This document shows positions 36,801 to 49,500 of a stretch of DNA of 64,000 bases, piece by piece. The stretch comes from Camarhynchus parvulus. Its lineage: Eukaryota; Chordata; Aves; Passeriformes; Thraupidae. Each line of letters begins with the position of its first letter. Positions within the stretch are counted from its first letter, which is position 1. The translations under genes were made by a program, and so were the position numbers. The stretch covers positions 59,708,493 to 59,772,492 of the forward strand of contig NC_044573.1 in assembly GCF_901933205.1 (NCBI RefSeq), written 5' to 3'. Below the pieces are notes generated by a model. That model made no database searches, had not been told where the DNA came from, and was given only the letters and a program-made list of their open reading frames with translations.

Positions 36801-39265
36801 TGGCAGAGTAGTGTGGATTAGATATGGAGGGCTGTGAGTTGCAGGAGTGGAAGGGTGGAAGAGGAAAGCAGTACCAGCAGCCTGTGCTGTGGCAGGGGAC
36901 GTTGAAGAGATTTACCAAATGCATTCAATATTTTTCCTGTCCCCCCTCTCTCCAAAGCCATTACAAAGAGATATCATGTCATTCTTCCCAAAAGCCCTGG
37001 TTCTTACAGGCATCAATTCTTTGGGCTTTCTTCTGCTAGAGAAATATTTGATTTTTATTTAATTCTTGCTTGCTTTTTTATTTTTTTAACTTTGTTTAAT
37101 TTTAATAGTGAGCAGCATAATTCTTTTTACCTAATTTGAACCTAGACTGCATGAAGCAGAACTGAGTGAATTTCACTCTCCTCACTTTATTTCTCAGTAA
37201 ATCCTCCTGCTGGTGCTGAGAGGGAGAATGGACCATGTGATGCTTTTGTATGGAATGATAATGAAATAGCCTCCATTTTAACAATGAGTTGAGGAGCATA
37301 TTAAGCAGCAGTTGATGTCAAGTTACACCTCAGGTGATCAGTAGGTCCAGAAACCTAAAAATGACTTGTCAAGGCTCTTAATGTTACCTGGTTTTGTTTG
37401 CTGTTTTCAAATAAACATCTGGAGCAGTCCTAGAAAGCTCCAAATCTCTTGAAAAACAAACATTAAAAATACTGAAGGCTTAGGTTCACCTAATTAAAAA
37501 CTTGTCATCTTGACTTTAATTCTGAATAGAATAATGAAACAGCCAATACCAAGCTTGATTAATGAAGAATTAAGGAAGTAATATAATTAGTGACAGTCAA
37601 CAGATTTATAGAATGCTCTTGTCAGAATAACTTGATTTTTAAAAAATTAAATTACAGATTTGGTTAATAAAGCTGATATTGTTTTTCTCTAATGCATTTA
37701 ATTTGATATAAGGCATTTTGATTAAGAAACCAGAATAAAATCAACTCAAATAGAGAAGAACTGGCTTATCTATCTAAAACTGGTTTTATGGATTAATTGA
37801 ATAAGCATTTCTGGTTTTGCCCTATCAGGAGCAGTTCCATGTAATTTATAACGAAAATGTAACTATGATAAAGTTGGCAAATTACATAATATTATGAAAC
37901 TGGTAGAAAAAAGGCCACTTGAAAAAATACTTGAGTTCTAATTTACAGTGGTTTGAATTGGCTGAATCTTATCTATGTTTCAAGTACAACATTTTCGGTG
38001 CAGTAAAAACAAAGTAGGCTTTATGTACAGAGAGGGAAAAGAGATCTGAGAGTCATGGACCATTAGGGCTGAGACTTAGGCACTGGAACTAGAGGAGGTC
38101 CTGTAGTCCTTGGCTTGTAAACCACAGCAAAATTTCTCACTCTTTCCTTAGCATTGAAGAATGTTTTAAAGCTTTTGAAGGTGTAATCTTGAAATTGCTT
38201 ACCAAATTAGTTTTCTTCTGACCCAAGTCATTTATCTCCATCTCTCCAACCCCGCTCCAAATCTGTGTAGCATCCTGTTCTATGGAATTAAAGGTATGGA
38301 ATTGTCAAGAGTTTGTTTTCAGGAGGATTAGAAAACCAAAACAAAAAATATCTGGCAGAAAGTTGAAATCTGGAAACAAAATCTTGTTGTTTATATGTGA
38401 TGTGACCAGAATTAATATTGAGTTTAGAGATACAGACATGATTTAGGCAGTAATTCCTTGGGGGGGTTGAAATTTATTTTCTTTGTTTCACATCTCCAAC
38501 TGCATAAGCCTTTTATTCCTTTGTATACTATTATTTTTCATTTCAGGTTACCTTTGGAAACTATTTCATTTTATGCATTTTGTTTTTCAGGTCATTAATT
38601 GCTAAAAGCTTTTTCATTACCCTTGGAAAAGACAACATGCTAAATTATCATCCAGATAATTAAACATTTCAGATACTCTTACAGTAGCATAAGTACATAT
38701 TTTGCAGTTTATTACCTTTATTTTAGAGAAATTGTGCTCAATGGTAGGGACTGGAGAAAATATATTTGAAAATGAACCTTCTTTTGTCTGCAAAATGGAC
38801 TCCAACAATTAGGCTGAAATGTCAGAGCATGAACACCCACTGGGAATATGATGTGCTCTATTCACAGTTCACAACCTGTGGTAGCTTAGATGATTACAAA
38901 TAAATAATCCAGTTGAGTTGTACCATGTTTCCTTAAAGTAATGACCTTTGAAGACAGTGCAGAACTGCAATTCAAGAAACCTGCTCTCTGTTTATGGCCT
39001 TTGGCATCACCTTTGACAAATAAGTTCACTTTGGTGTCTCATTGCTATTTGGAGAGCAGGGTTGATTATGAATGTTTCCCCAGCAATTTTTCTCAAATTT
39101 ATTTACCATACATGATTTTTATTTTTTTTCTGAGCAAGTACTTTTCTTACTTTTGTTGTGCTAGCTGCAATGAGATCTTGAATTTATCTGTCTGAATGCT
39201 AAATATATTGTGATGAGAGTCTTATACAATAAAGCTCATATGTAAGGGGTGACATTTTTATTCAT

Positions 39266-39288
39266 TCAGTGATAAGTTTTATCACTGA
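39266..39288. repeat. Short perfect inverted repeat, 10-bp arms
   Basis: TCAGTGATAA (39266-39275) and TTATCACTGA (39279-39288) flank a 3-nt GTT loop. The core TGATAA/TTATCA also reads as two opposed GATA-type motifs. Probably incidental. Confidence 0.75.
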
Positions 39289-42200
39289 TGTAGTGTCTGT
39301 ATTAAGACAAGAGCAAGAGAGTTTATATTAGTGTGACCAAGAGCTCTTTGTCCATGCAGAGCTGACTTTTGGTGTTGGTTTGGTATAATAAGGGGGGGAT
39401 GGGGAGTGTGGGAAGAATACAACAAAAATACTATATTGAAATCAGTGGAGGTCAATTTATTCCTGAAGTTGTTGTTTTGGTTTGTTTCTGGCTTAGCCCT
39501 TGTCTGTTATCAGCTGAATAGCCATAATTAAGGATCATGCCAGTGAAGCATGTTCTTTTTTCTGTGTGTGTCTGCCACTTCACCTCGATGATTTCTTAGG
39601 TTGCCATTACCAAGTTTTCTTTTTCCGATGCTCAGCATTTCATGTTTGGTTTTTCTTGTTCCTTTTTTAATGCAACCATACTTCCCCCTTCAGCCCCAGC
39701 TATTTCTTCCCTTCAGCCTTGAAACAGAATTTAAAAGTTTAAGGGAAATATGGGTGCTTCTGCCTAAACAGTGGATGAGGGAATGAATAATATGTTGTAG
39801 AAATTATTCATATGGCATAATATGCTTGTAGGTTTGCAGTTCATATGGTGATGAATATAGTATAAGAACCTCTACAGAAAAGAAACAAGTAAAAAGTTTT
39901 TTAGATGTGGCTTATCTTGCCTAGCAGTACTTGGAAAAGATGGGGAACGTGTATTTGAAAAACAAGTTAAGATGGCAGACATTTTTCATAGTCACTTAAC
40001 TGAGGGGCTTAATCAGAGCATATGCACATACTTTATACAATGACAAAAAATACATACAACAACACAATTGAGTAGAAATCAATAAACCATGATGTTTATG
40101 CCTTTCTTTGAATTATTTAGTCCTGAATTTACTCATTGTCGTGTGCATTAAATAAAGGTAGTTCACAAATGTAGGGTTTTTTCTCCTGTGTTAATTTGAT
40201 CTGATCCCACAGTGGGGAAAAAAGTGCTATCACTCTTCAATATTGCTTTCACAAATCAGCTTACTGTCTCTGTGTTTAAGAAAGGATTTGCAAGTTTAAG
40301 GTGGGAATTCTTAGTCTGTACAATAATTTCTGTGATGGCTCCTGGTGATTTAAAGATCTGTTAGAATTAGATAGGTTGTGGGCCCATGGTTGAGGCTTCA
40401 GCTGGACTGCTGCATCCCGTGGGGTGCAGGTTCCGTGGAAGCTATAATCTTACAGGGCACTCTGAAAGTCTGCCTTGTGGACAGACTTAAACTAGAAAAT
40501 ATCAGATGCTCCTGTTATGCATTTTGTTGTTTTAAAACACTTGGACACTTTACATTATTCTCTCTGTAGACACATGCGCCAATGTGTGTTTTATCCATCT
40601 CTGAAGAGCAGCCATTCTGTGCTGGTAGGTCTGTGTAAGGTGCTGAGGTATGATGGGCAGGCTTCTTTCTGCCTGTCTACACCATAACACAGGCTAGGAA
40701 ACAAATATGCAGCAATTGTAGTAAAGAATAATAGTTGCGTAAAAAACCCCAAATTTATGTAGTATTTGGAATCCAAGTTTTTTCGGCCTTGAATTACACA
40801 AAATCTGCCTTTAAATATCCTACTGTTATTCTCAGCATCCTTCTTTCTGTGTTTCATGCTATGCCTTACTCCATCTGATGTGGACTTGTAGTGGGGGTTA
40901 AATATAGAGCTGACAACTCATGAAGAAACTCTTTTGTCTCTGGTGCTAAAGGTCTGTTTTTTGCTGAGTTGTTTTCTGCACAGAGCAGTACTGGAGGCAC
41001 TGCAGCTTCTGTAATAGAAGTTCCTCTCAGTGAACATAATCGCATTTAAAACATATGAAAGTCATTGTGTATACATTTTGTTGTTTGAAAATTTAAGAAT
41101 TCAGTCAATGTATTTGAATTTAACAGCATTAGGAGTAGTCCCCTTTATGATAAACAACGGCATAAAGGAGGACATGGGCCTGGACACACTGAGATGTCTC
41201 AGTACTGAGGTCTGAGCATCCTTGCAGAGAGGCAGCATTGGGAAGCAGAGCTCTAATACAGTGTCCAGCCTCTAATATTTTAATTTCTGCAAGTAAAGTG
41301 TTACTTTTCATCCTTGGTAAAGTGAGTGTCTAGCTATTTAGCAAGGGACAAAGCATAATGCCATCATTGGAGAGATGTATTGTCAATTTGGACAGGTGAT
41401 ATTTAAGGACCCTGAAGAGAGAAATGACCTGGCAGTGTAACAAGACATATCACAAGTGACTGTCTCAGAAAGAATGAGAACAAGACAGACAATTTCCATT
41501 ACTGCTCAGTGTTAAGGTACTAGCATTATCCCCTAAACAACCACACGCTCCAAGCAATAATCATGCACTGTCTTCTTCTGTACTAATATGAAACTGGAAT
41601 TCAATCTCTTTGACACATATTGCTTCAGCTTGTCTTGTCAAGTTGTTTCTCTGCTCAAGCTCAGCTGATGTATAGTGAATGGGCTTTGTACACTGACTGA
41701 AATGGGGAAATAGTTATCCAGTTTCCTTTGATGCTGGCTGCAGAGGTGCCGAGGATATGCTTGAAGAGAAAGTTTTTGTTTCTTGTAGCTTGTAAGTTAT
41801 TGCCAGTTAGGAAATCAGTGAAACCACAAGCAGTTCTTCAAACTGGTTCCTCTTTTGCAGTCCCTTTCCAGTTTGATCTGAGTATCCTGTTAGCTGTGTA
41901 CTAATTCCCATAATACCTTGGAGAGAGACAATTGTTCTTTTTCCACTGTCTTCCCAGGAGTGTGGAAATCCAGCACATGCTGGGTTTTATGGCAGGATTT
42001 TGTGCTTCCTTTTGTTTTTTGGTTTTTTTCTCAGTGGGAGCCTGTACTTGCAGTAGCTGATAGTCTCTACATCTTTTGTATTAATCAGGTTCTGCCTGCC
42101 AATTACAATATTCACTGTCGTTATGGTATTGTGCACATTGGTGAAATATATTTTATAGTAAACTTGTTTTAGTTCTGAGTAGATAAATACTGTGTTGCAA

Positions 42201-42347
42201 TGGTTAGAACTCTTATAAGGAGAAATTAAATTATCATGTATAAAAATGAGGAAAATAAAGAGCATCCTTCATTGTCAGTACCATCCTGGAACCTGCTAAT
42301 TTTTCTTATTCTGTGGTATAATGGACAACCCACTAATTCCATATCTG

Positions 42348-42372
42348 AAGTATTTGAAAATTTCAAATACTT
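42348..42372. repeat. Near-perfect palindrome with nearby copies of its half-sites
   Basis: AAGTATTTGAAA (42348-42359) and TTTCAAATACTT (42361-42372) meet across a single A. A further TTTCAAATACT copy lies about 36 bp downstream (near 42397-42407), and an outer pair ATATCTGA (42341-42348) and TCAGATAT (42381-42388) is also complementary. The locus is a small nested set of inverted and direct repeats. Confidence 0.85.
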
Positions 42373-45300
42373 GATCTGAGTCAGATATAAGAACATTTCA
42401 AATACTCAATATCTTATGCATATTCATAGAAATTTTTTTAGTAACTCAATATCTATTTATTATGCTTCTGTTTCTGTTTTTCTAATTTTAAAGCAGTCAT
42501 GTAAGTTTTTCCTTAGCTGACTGCATCAGTACAGAGAACTGATAAATTGCCCTACCATATTCTGGATCACATGGTAGATTATTAATCTCATATTTGGCAA
42601 ACATGAGTAGCTTACAGGCCAGGCAAACCTTTCATGATGTTCTCTGACGAATGCCTGGTGGACCATGTGCTTTTATGTACAAAATATGTGGGAGGGCTCA
42701 TACAGCAAGACACCAGTGCTGCAGCACTTACTTATGCCTACAACTGTCAGTAAGGTACATTCTTTGCCTTTTGCGATGTAGTTTGATTATTCAAAAACTG
42801 TATACAAAGAGTGCAGGAAAAAAAATGTAGTTGTATTTATATATTTTTTTTAGCCTGTGCCACCTACATTAGTTGACATTGTATTTTTATGTACAGATTT
42901 TTCCATCTTTCCTCAAGGACAATAATAATATAATGCATATGCATAAGGAAATTGAATGAAGGTTGTTACTAATATCTCAAAGGTGGGATTTCTTAACTTT
43001 TAAATACTTTATTTTGCTCTTTTACTGCAATATAGCTTTTGTGCATATAATTTGCTATAAACAACAACAGTAGACATGAAGACCCTTCAAGTTCTTTCAT
43101 TTGAAAGTTTCTTCTGGCAGTTCTAGAAAAAGAAAATTAATAAAAAATGTGTTTTGACATTTAAAAGAGAATTATTTCCCTTAAAATGCATAAAAGATAC
43201 AAACTCTTAAATTGCTTGAGTTTGCACATTTTGGAGCATTACTCTGACATTTCTTAAACCTGCATGTGTAGAAGCTTTCTCTGTAGCAAGCTTCACCTTT
43301 GTCTTGGGGGCTAAATTGCATTAGAAGAAGTAGCCCTTCAACTCTTGAGAAGGCTACAAAATTTTGCTTGTCATCTAATGTCTTTCCCCTTCCACTTAAG
43401 AACTTGGATGGAAAGACAGACATGACCACGTTTGTTTCCCCGTGGCTTCTTATCCTTAGGGCTTGCAACATTGATGTCCTTTTCCTTGATCCCGACGCTT
43501 TTGTTGCTGTTTTTGTGGTCTTCATGGAGCATCTATAAATCCATTTCTTTCTAGCATTCTGTAACTTCTGGATTTGTGTTTGTGGCAGTGCTGTGTGTGT
43601 GCCAAGAGTTAACTGACTTCATCCTCTCTAGCTGCTGGCCCTCAGGCCTTTTGGTTTTTCTGAAGGATCCTGCTGCTCCCTTGACAGTTACACACTGACA
43701 GAGAAAATCCCAGAAGTGGTGAAGCCAGCATTTGCTTACCAAAGCCCCTTCACCCCATCCTGTACTACAGAGAAACAGATTTAGTCCTTATGCAAGAGGA
43801 CAGCATTTCCTATTTTAAAATAAAAAGTAGGGGAAAGCAAGAGAGGGCTTGAAATGGTCTCTGCTATCTTAGATTTTCTTAGGAATGAACTAGTTGGTAA
43901 ACTTTACTACCACAATAGCTACTGACATTCCCCTCTCCCAGCTGCCTCTAAGCCATGCCATTCAGCTCATGTTGCCTGGATGTTGGTGCACTCTGTTTCT
44001 TCCTCTGTGAGGCTGCTAACCTGCAGAGGCTGTTCCTGGCTTCCCGTGTCCTACTGGGAAAAATGCATAGTGTGCAGGCTCCTGTGGGTTTAAAGGACCA
44101 GAAGATATGAAAGTGGTGAGACACCAATGTAGCAGTTGAGATCTAATGTACTGTAAAGCTGGGGAAGAGATTGAGGCACTGCAGGACATGAGAACCAGCC
44201 TGTCCCTTGCAAATCCCTGCTGCACTTCTGCTGTTGAAAGTCTGGCATGCACTGCTGTAGCTGAGAGGCAGGAGTAGGCAAGGCATCCTTGAAGGCTGGG
44301 GTCAAGGAACAGCATGGAACAATGAGGGATCATATGTTTTCTCATCTACCTTTTGCAGTGAAATTTTTCATGGCCTAGATGGAAGAACCAGCATAAACAG
44401 TTCCTGAATGAGTCATGGTGGAATACATGCTTCAAAAATCAGTCTTTCTTGCTTAGCTGCTTTACAGAGGAAAAAAGAAAAAGAAAAAAGGCAGACTGAT
44501 ATTCTCTTTTGTGTTCAAAGACGGGAAAATATCTAACTAGTTTGGACTGCAGCACTGAATTGAAATCTTGCAGTCCCTGATTGCTTCCAGAAATTGCTAG
44601 CAAATGTCCATCACCACTCATAGGTGTTTCTGGCAGTATTTTCTGAAAAAGTATTTGAAAGAAATAGAGAAACCTTTGTTTTGAGATTTAAAACTGTGTA
44701 TATGCACATAAACACATAGATGTGTTGAAATATGTATCAATTTCAGAAAAAAATATTCTGATAGCTTTGTAAAGAATAAAATGGTTTCAACATACTGAAA
44801 CATTTTTCTGTAAATTGTTCTAGTGTCTTTAATAACCAGGCAGATGGTTAGAAATATTCTTTTCTCCCCCAGTGTATTACAATAGATACAAAGGCAAAAA
44901 AAATCCATACCTGTTGTATTTTCTGATTTTGAAAAAACAAACAAAACTGTATGTTCTTGCCAGGAATCATTTGCAAAGAAGCAGCCACTTATTTTCATTA
45001 CATTTTTCTACATTGTTGTCACAGTAGTCTTTTTGTCTCAGTCAGATGACAGGGGTACATAAATGATAACAGCTACCTGGATGTCTGCAGCAACCTGAAT
45101 TCACCTTACTATTTGGAGCTCCCTGCATTGTAAGAATGACCTATGGTGAGAGAGAAAGCACTACTTAATCTTAAAAGTTGTGTCAAGAAATTAAATTAAG
45201 GGTACAGAGAAAATAAGGATAAGAAAGCAATATAAATTATAAATAAATGCACTTTGAAAGTTGGAAAAAATTTATAAGCATCATGGAAAGATTTGTTTTT

Positions 45301-46511
45301 CCAGTTGAAGATGGAAATTATACTTGCAGTTTGAGTATCTCAACCACTGATATTGAAGAGATTGATCTTCCTTGAGTGATGCATGCAGTGAAGTAATTTT
45401 GTCTGTCAGGATTGCTGCTGATCTCTGCAGGGCCCAAGAGTCACTGCTCTTTCTTCTCCCTCCAGTACCCTTGGTGCATAATTTACTTCTTAGGTGTCCT
45501 ACTTTTGATCCTTCCTGAAAGTATTGGTCACTGGTTTTGTGTTTTCCTCTGATGTCATAAGAACTGAACCAATCTTCGGATCTGTGGTCAGAAGGTCAAA
45601 CTGTTTTTAAGGGTAGACTCAAGTATTCCATCACAGGTATCTCTTGCAGCTCATGAATGCTTACTGAAAGATACCTGTTTCTCTCTGGAGGGTGAAAGGG
45701 TCTAGGCAGGATAGCAGAGTTTTTCAGTCGTTTCTATTGCAAGGAATTTCACTTTTCCAAGTACACATTTAATGATGTTTCCCTTGCGAGCAGTGTTTAG
45801 TGATCTCAAAACCAAGCTCCCACTGAGGCATGGCCAATGAAACCTGACCTTGAAATGATAATGCAAGCTGTGCCGAAAATTAATTGCTGGTAGCATTCTC
45901 TCTGCTGTTTGATTTTTAATGAATAAAGAGTTGCTGCAAATTGTAAAGTTTTTATAGATGGGATGCAAATTTCCCCTTTTAATTTTTTTTTATTTCAAAT
46001 TGATAGCTCAGTTGCTCTTGATGCTGTTTATTGAAGGTATCTTTTAAAAACTATTTTGATTTTTAAGGTTCCATTATAGAATATAAAGGAAATAAAATGA
46101 TTTAATGGAATTTAGAAGCTTAATTCATTGGTTTAATATTATACTTGCGAAGCGCATAATTTAATTTAAGAGTGTTAGAAAAAATTGTGTAAGTCTAATT
46201 TATGTTGACAAAAGCAATACAAAAGTATTTTTGCAATAAGCAAGGCACTAATACAGTGCACAAGAAATCGATTTCATATTACACATTTGTATAATTAAAT
46301 AAAGTGCTAACTTCAAGGTATTTCTTATGACAGCCTATAAGGCTGCATTTTCTTACACTCTTGCAGTTACTGTTTAAGTTGAAAAAGCTCATTTAATTTA
46401 AAAATATTTGCTACCAAGCATGCCAGTATAATTGACACTAGAAAAAAATTTAGCTTTACATATTCTATTATTAAGTAGAAGTAATTCTGTATAGATTTTG
46501 TTTCCTTGCTC

Positions 46512-46529
46512 TTGTAATTTAAATTACAA
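46512..46529. repeat. 18-bp perfect palindrome
   Basis: TTGTAATTT joined directly to AAATTACAA with no spacer. It contains opposed TAATT homeodomain-type cores. AT-rich DNA makes such palindromes fairly likely by chance. Confidence 0.8.
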
Positions 46530-49500
46530 TATTGTGAATATCCTACATTTGAAACGTTACTCAACTTCAGCTGATCTAAAGGGAAGGGATCTAACATAAA
46601 ACCATCTGTACTTTGTTTCACCATATACTCCTCTCAAGTGTTTATGTTACCACTCAGCCTTTTCTTCATCCTCAGCTGCCATTTTTCTTTTAATTGTAGC
46701 TTTATTCATTTTGTAAGTTTAGATTCGAGTTTTAGAAGTTACAGAAGTATATCTTTGAGAAGGTCTTTTCTCCAGCTTCCAGTCATTTGTGTCTTTTTTT
46801 CTGGAAGATATAAGTTAAGGTGTTTTGTGGTGGATGGATTGGTGGATTTTGGAGGGAAGTTGGATTTTAAATTTTGTTCAGAAAATATAAAATGTGGCAG
46901 AAGATGCAAGGGGACTTTCCTGATCTTCTTCCTTTCAAACATTTTCCCTGGTGTTGGTGGCAATGAACTGGATGTGCTTTACCGCTTCACTTGTTTTTCT
47001 CATTCACACTTCAACTCCTGGGTATTCACTTTCCACCTTTCTCTTGTATCAGGATTTCAATTTCCAGTTAAGCATCAGATACTGGACCTGGAAATTTAAA
47101 TAGGTCTGTGGATGTGAACTACTGTGAATCAAAGGAAGGCTGTGGTTCTGTCCTGTAAACATCAGTATCTGCTTTTATCCCCCTTGTAGTCACTCTTCTC
47201 TGTAACACCAATCCCAACTGCCTTTGTGATACCTATAGACTTACAGTTTTGGTTTTTTTGTTTTATGTGGGTTTTGCTCTCTGATGACAAGGCAGAAAAA
47301 ACAAACTATTGGAAGAAGATGGGAAGTCAACCCTTTCATTTCTTGTTCATGAACTCTTGAATGGTGCAAAAGAAACAAGGAAATTAACAGATCCAAAATA
47401 AGACAATGAACAGTGATTTACTGTTTCAGTTTATTATGAAATATTGTCAGGTTATGCCTGATTTTTAAAGGATGTGTTCAGCACTTGTTGAAACTGAAGA
47501 GAAGGGCATTCCCAAGTCACAAGTTTCTGAACTTTTGGCAGGATTTTTTATAATTTTTATCCTTTGCTTTAAGCATTAATAGAATGAAACCACATGCTCA
47601 GCTTAAAATCTGACATAGACCTGTTAAACACTTTATGCTCCTCAGTGGCCGCAGAATTTTTGGTGTAACCAATGCTCTACCTAATTGGAATAACCTCAGT
47701 GCATAAAATTGTCATTGGGTATGACTTACTGATATTTATAAATAAAATTTAAACAAATTCTCATTTTAATTTGACTAGCTAGAAAACTCAATATTTGGAG
47801 AATATTGCATTCCTTAGATAGAATGTTCAGCTGATGCTTCAAGTTTATTACTTAGCATACAAAAATGTTTAGCAGTTCAGCTTTTAGCATGCAAACCTGA
47901 GCTCAGGAAATTGCCAAAATTCTCAAAACATAGAGTCTGCACCACCAGGAGTATTCTGGAATGATATTGCCCTCTGTTTTCTGTTAGAAAGAAGATACTC
48001 TGTAATGGTATGAATTTTACTTCTGTGTTTCCATATAAACACTATGAAAAAGTTTGTTTGTGAAAAAACATTGGCTCTGCTGATATAATTGTAAAATCTT
48101 TGTATCAAGTTGATAGGTTCCAAAAAGCTAGTTTTGTCTCTCTTAATAGCTCAGTTCACTTAGTTGAAAGAAAATCATAAAGATAGGTAGCTTATTTTTT
48201 CTAAACTTCCTATAGCTACAGTGCAATTCCAACAGAAAATAACTGAAAAAAGAGAATAGAATAATATTAAAGTTCAGATGTCTCAAGAAACTAACAGTGC
48301 AGGTTGATTGAAAGAGAACATATTGACTTGCCATAAATGAGATATAGTTAATAAATGGAAACAATAATTTCCTATGAAAGAAATCTACTTTTTGGAAGAC
48401 TAAGTTTGCTCATTCTACTGAAAAGTGAAAATGGCAAAAATTAAATAGCATAATAATGCTTGATGCTCTAGAATAAGTGGAAAATCAACAATAACATACT
48501 GCATTATATTATTGTACTGATGTATCTGATGTCTGAAAATTTAAATACTCTAATATTCTGAGCTTTTTAATCAACAATATTTTCTTTTTATTTTCTCCAA
48601 TTCCAATCCCAAAGAGCTTTATGACATCAAAGTGATCTATGTCACATAAAATAGTCCCTGAGTTTTGTAATGCCAGAAGTACTGTGGGATTTGTCGCACG
48701 AGTGCTTGAGAAAGACTAATGCAGAAGAAAAAGAAAATAAAATCATTCTAGAGGCCTTCAGTGTGATGATTTTTTTCCCCCAGAACTCTGAAGGTATATA
48801 AATTGTATGGACATAATTAGAACTATCAGTTTTAAGACTTCAGAAAATACCATTACATTCCTTATACATGTTTTTATAGCAGAATATTGTCCCAAGTACT
48901 GATGAGTTCTTTCCTTAAAACCAAACCAGGTTTTGCATTATTTAGCTTCCTTCCAATAAGTCTATCTAATTTTGTTGGTATGTGCTGACTGCAAACTTTG
49001 CTTTGCATATAGATGGCTTGAGGCATTATTGTCCTTTGTCTTCTTATTATTGTGTATCTCCTGGATGTTACTGTCTTGCCTTCCCTTCACCAGGAAAAGC
49101 AGAAAAGATCACACAAGGTCCCTTTGCCTACTGCCAGACAAAGCCAGACATGCATATTACTGTGAGTCCCCCTTTTTGCCAATTTAATTGGAACTGCTTG
49201 ACTTTTTCAACATAGAAAATGAGATCTACTCATTATACTGCTGGAGATTTTGGAGGCTAGAATTGCCAGCAGACAGTCATTAACTAACTGCTGCACTGCT
49301 AACGCTTTCAGGGCAGGACCAGGATTTTGATTATCCCTCTGTCTTTTCCTTGGACATATATCTACAAAAGTAGATCATGGAATGTGAATATTTTAAGATA
49401 CCTCTGATCAAAATGTCTAAAGAGAATGACATAGGCCATGTGCCATAGGTGGCACAAACACTAAAACTGGAACGTTTCCAGTTTCATGCTAAATCCCTCT

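Noticed and set aside
43181..43525. 114-codon minus-strand frame, basic at its start
   Set aside because: Looks somewhat protein-like, but frames this long are expected by chance in 64 kb. No homologue was recognised and no flanking signals were found.
44618..44998. 126-codon minus-strand frame
   Set aside because: Composition follows the AT-rich background, with long F, I and K runs and no domain or splice signals.
46638..47099. 153-codon + strand open frame, the longest apart from the PTPRK exon frame
   Set aside because: The product is F/S/L-rich, as expected from T-rich non-coding DNA. It overlaps an open minus-strand frame, has no splice context and no recognised domain.
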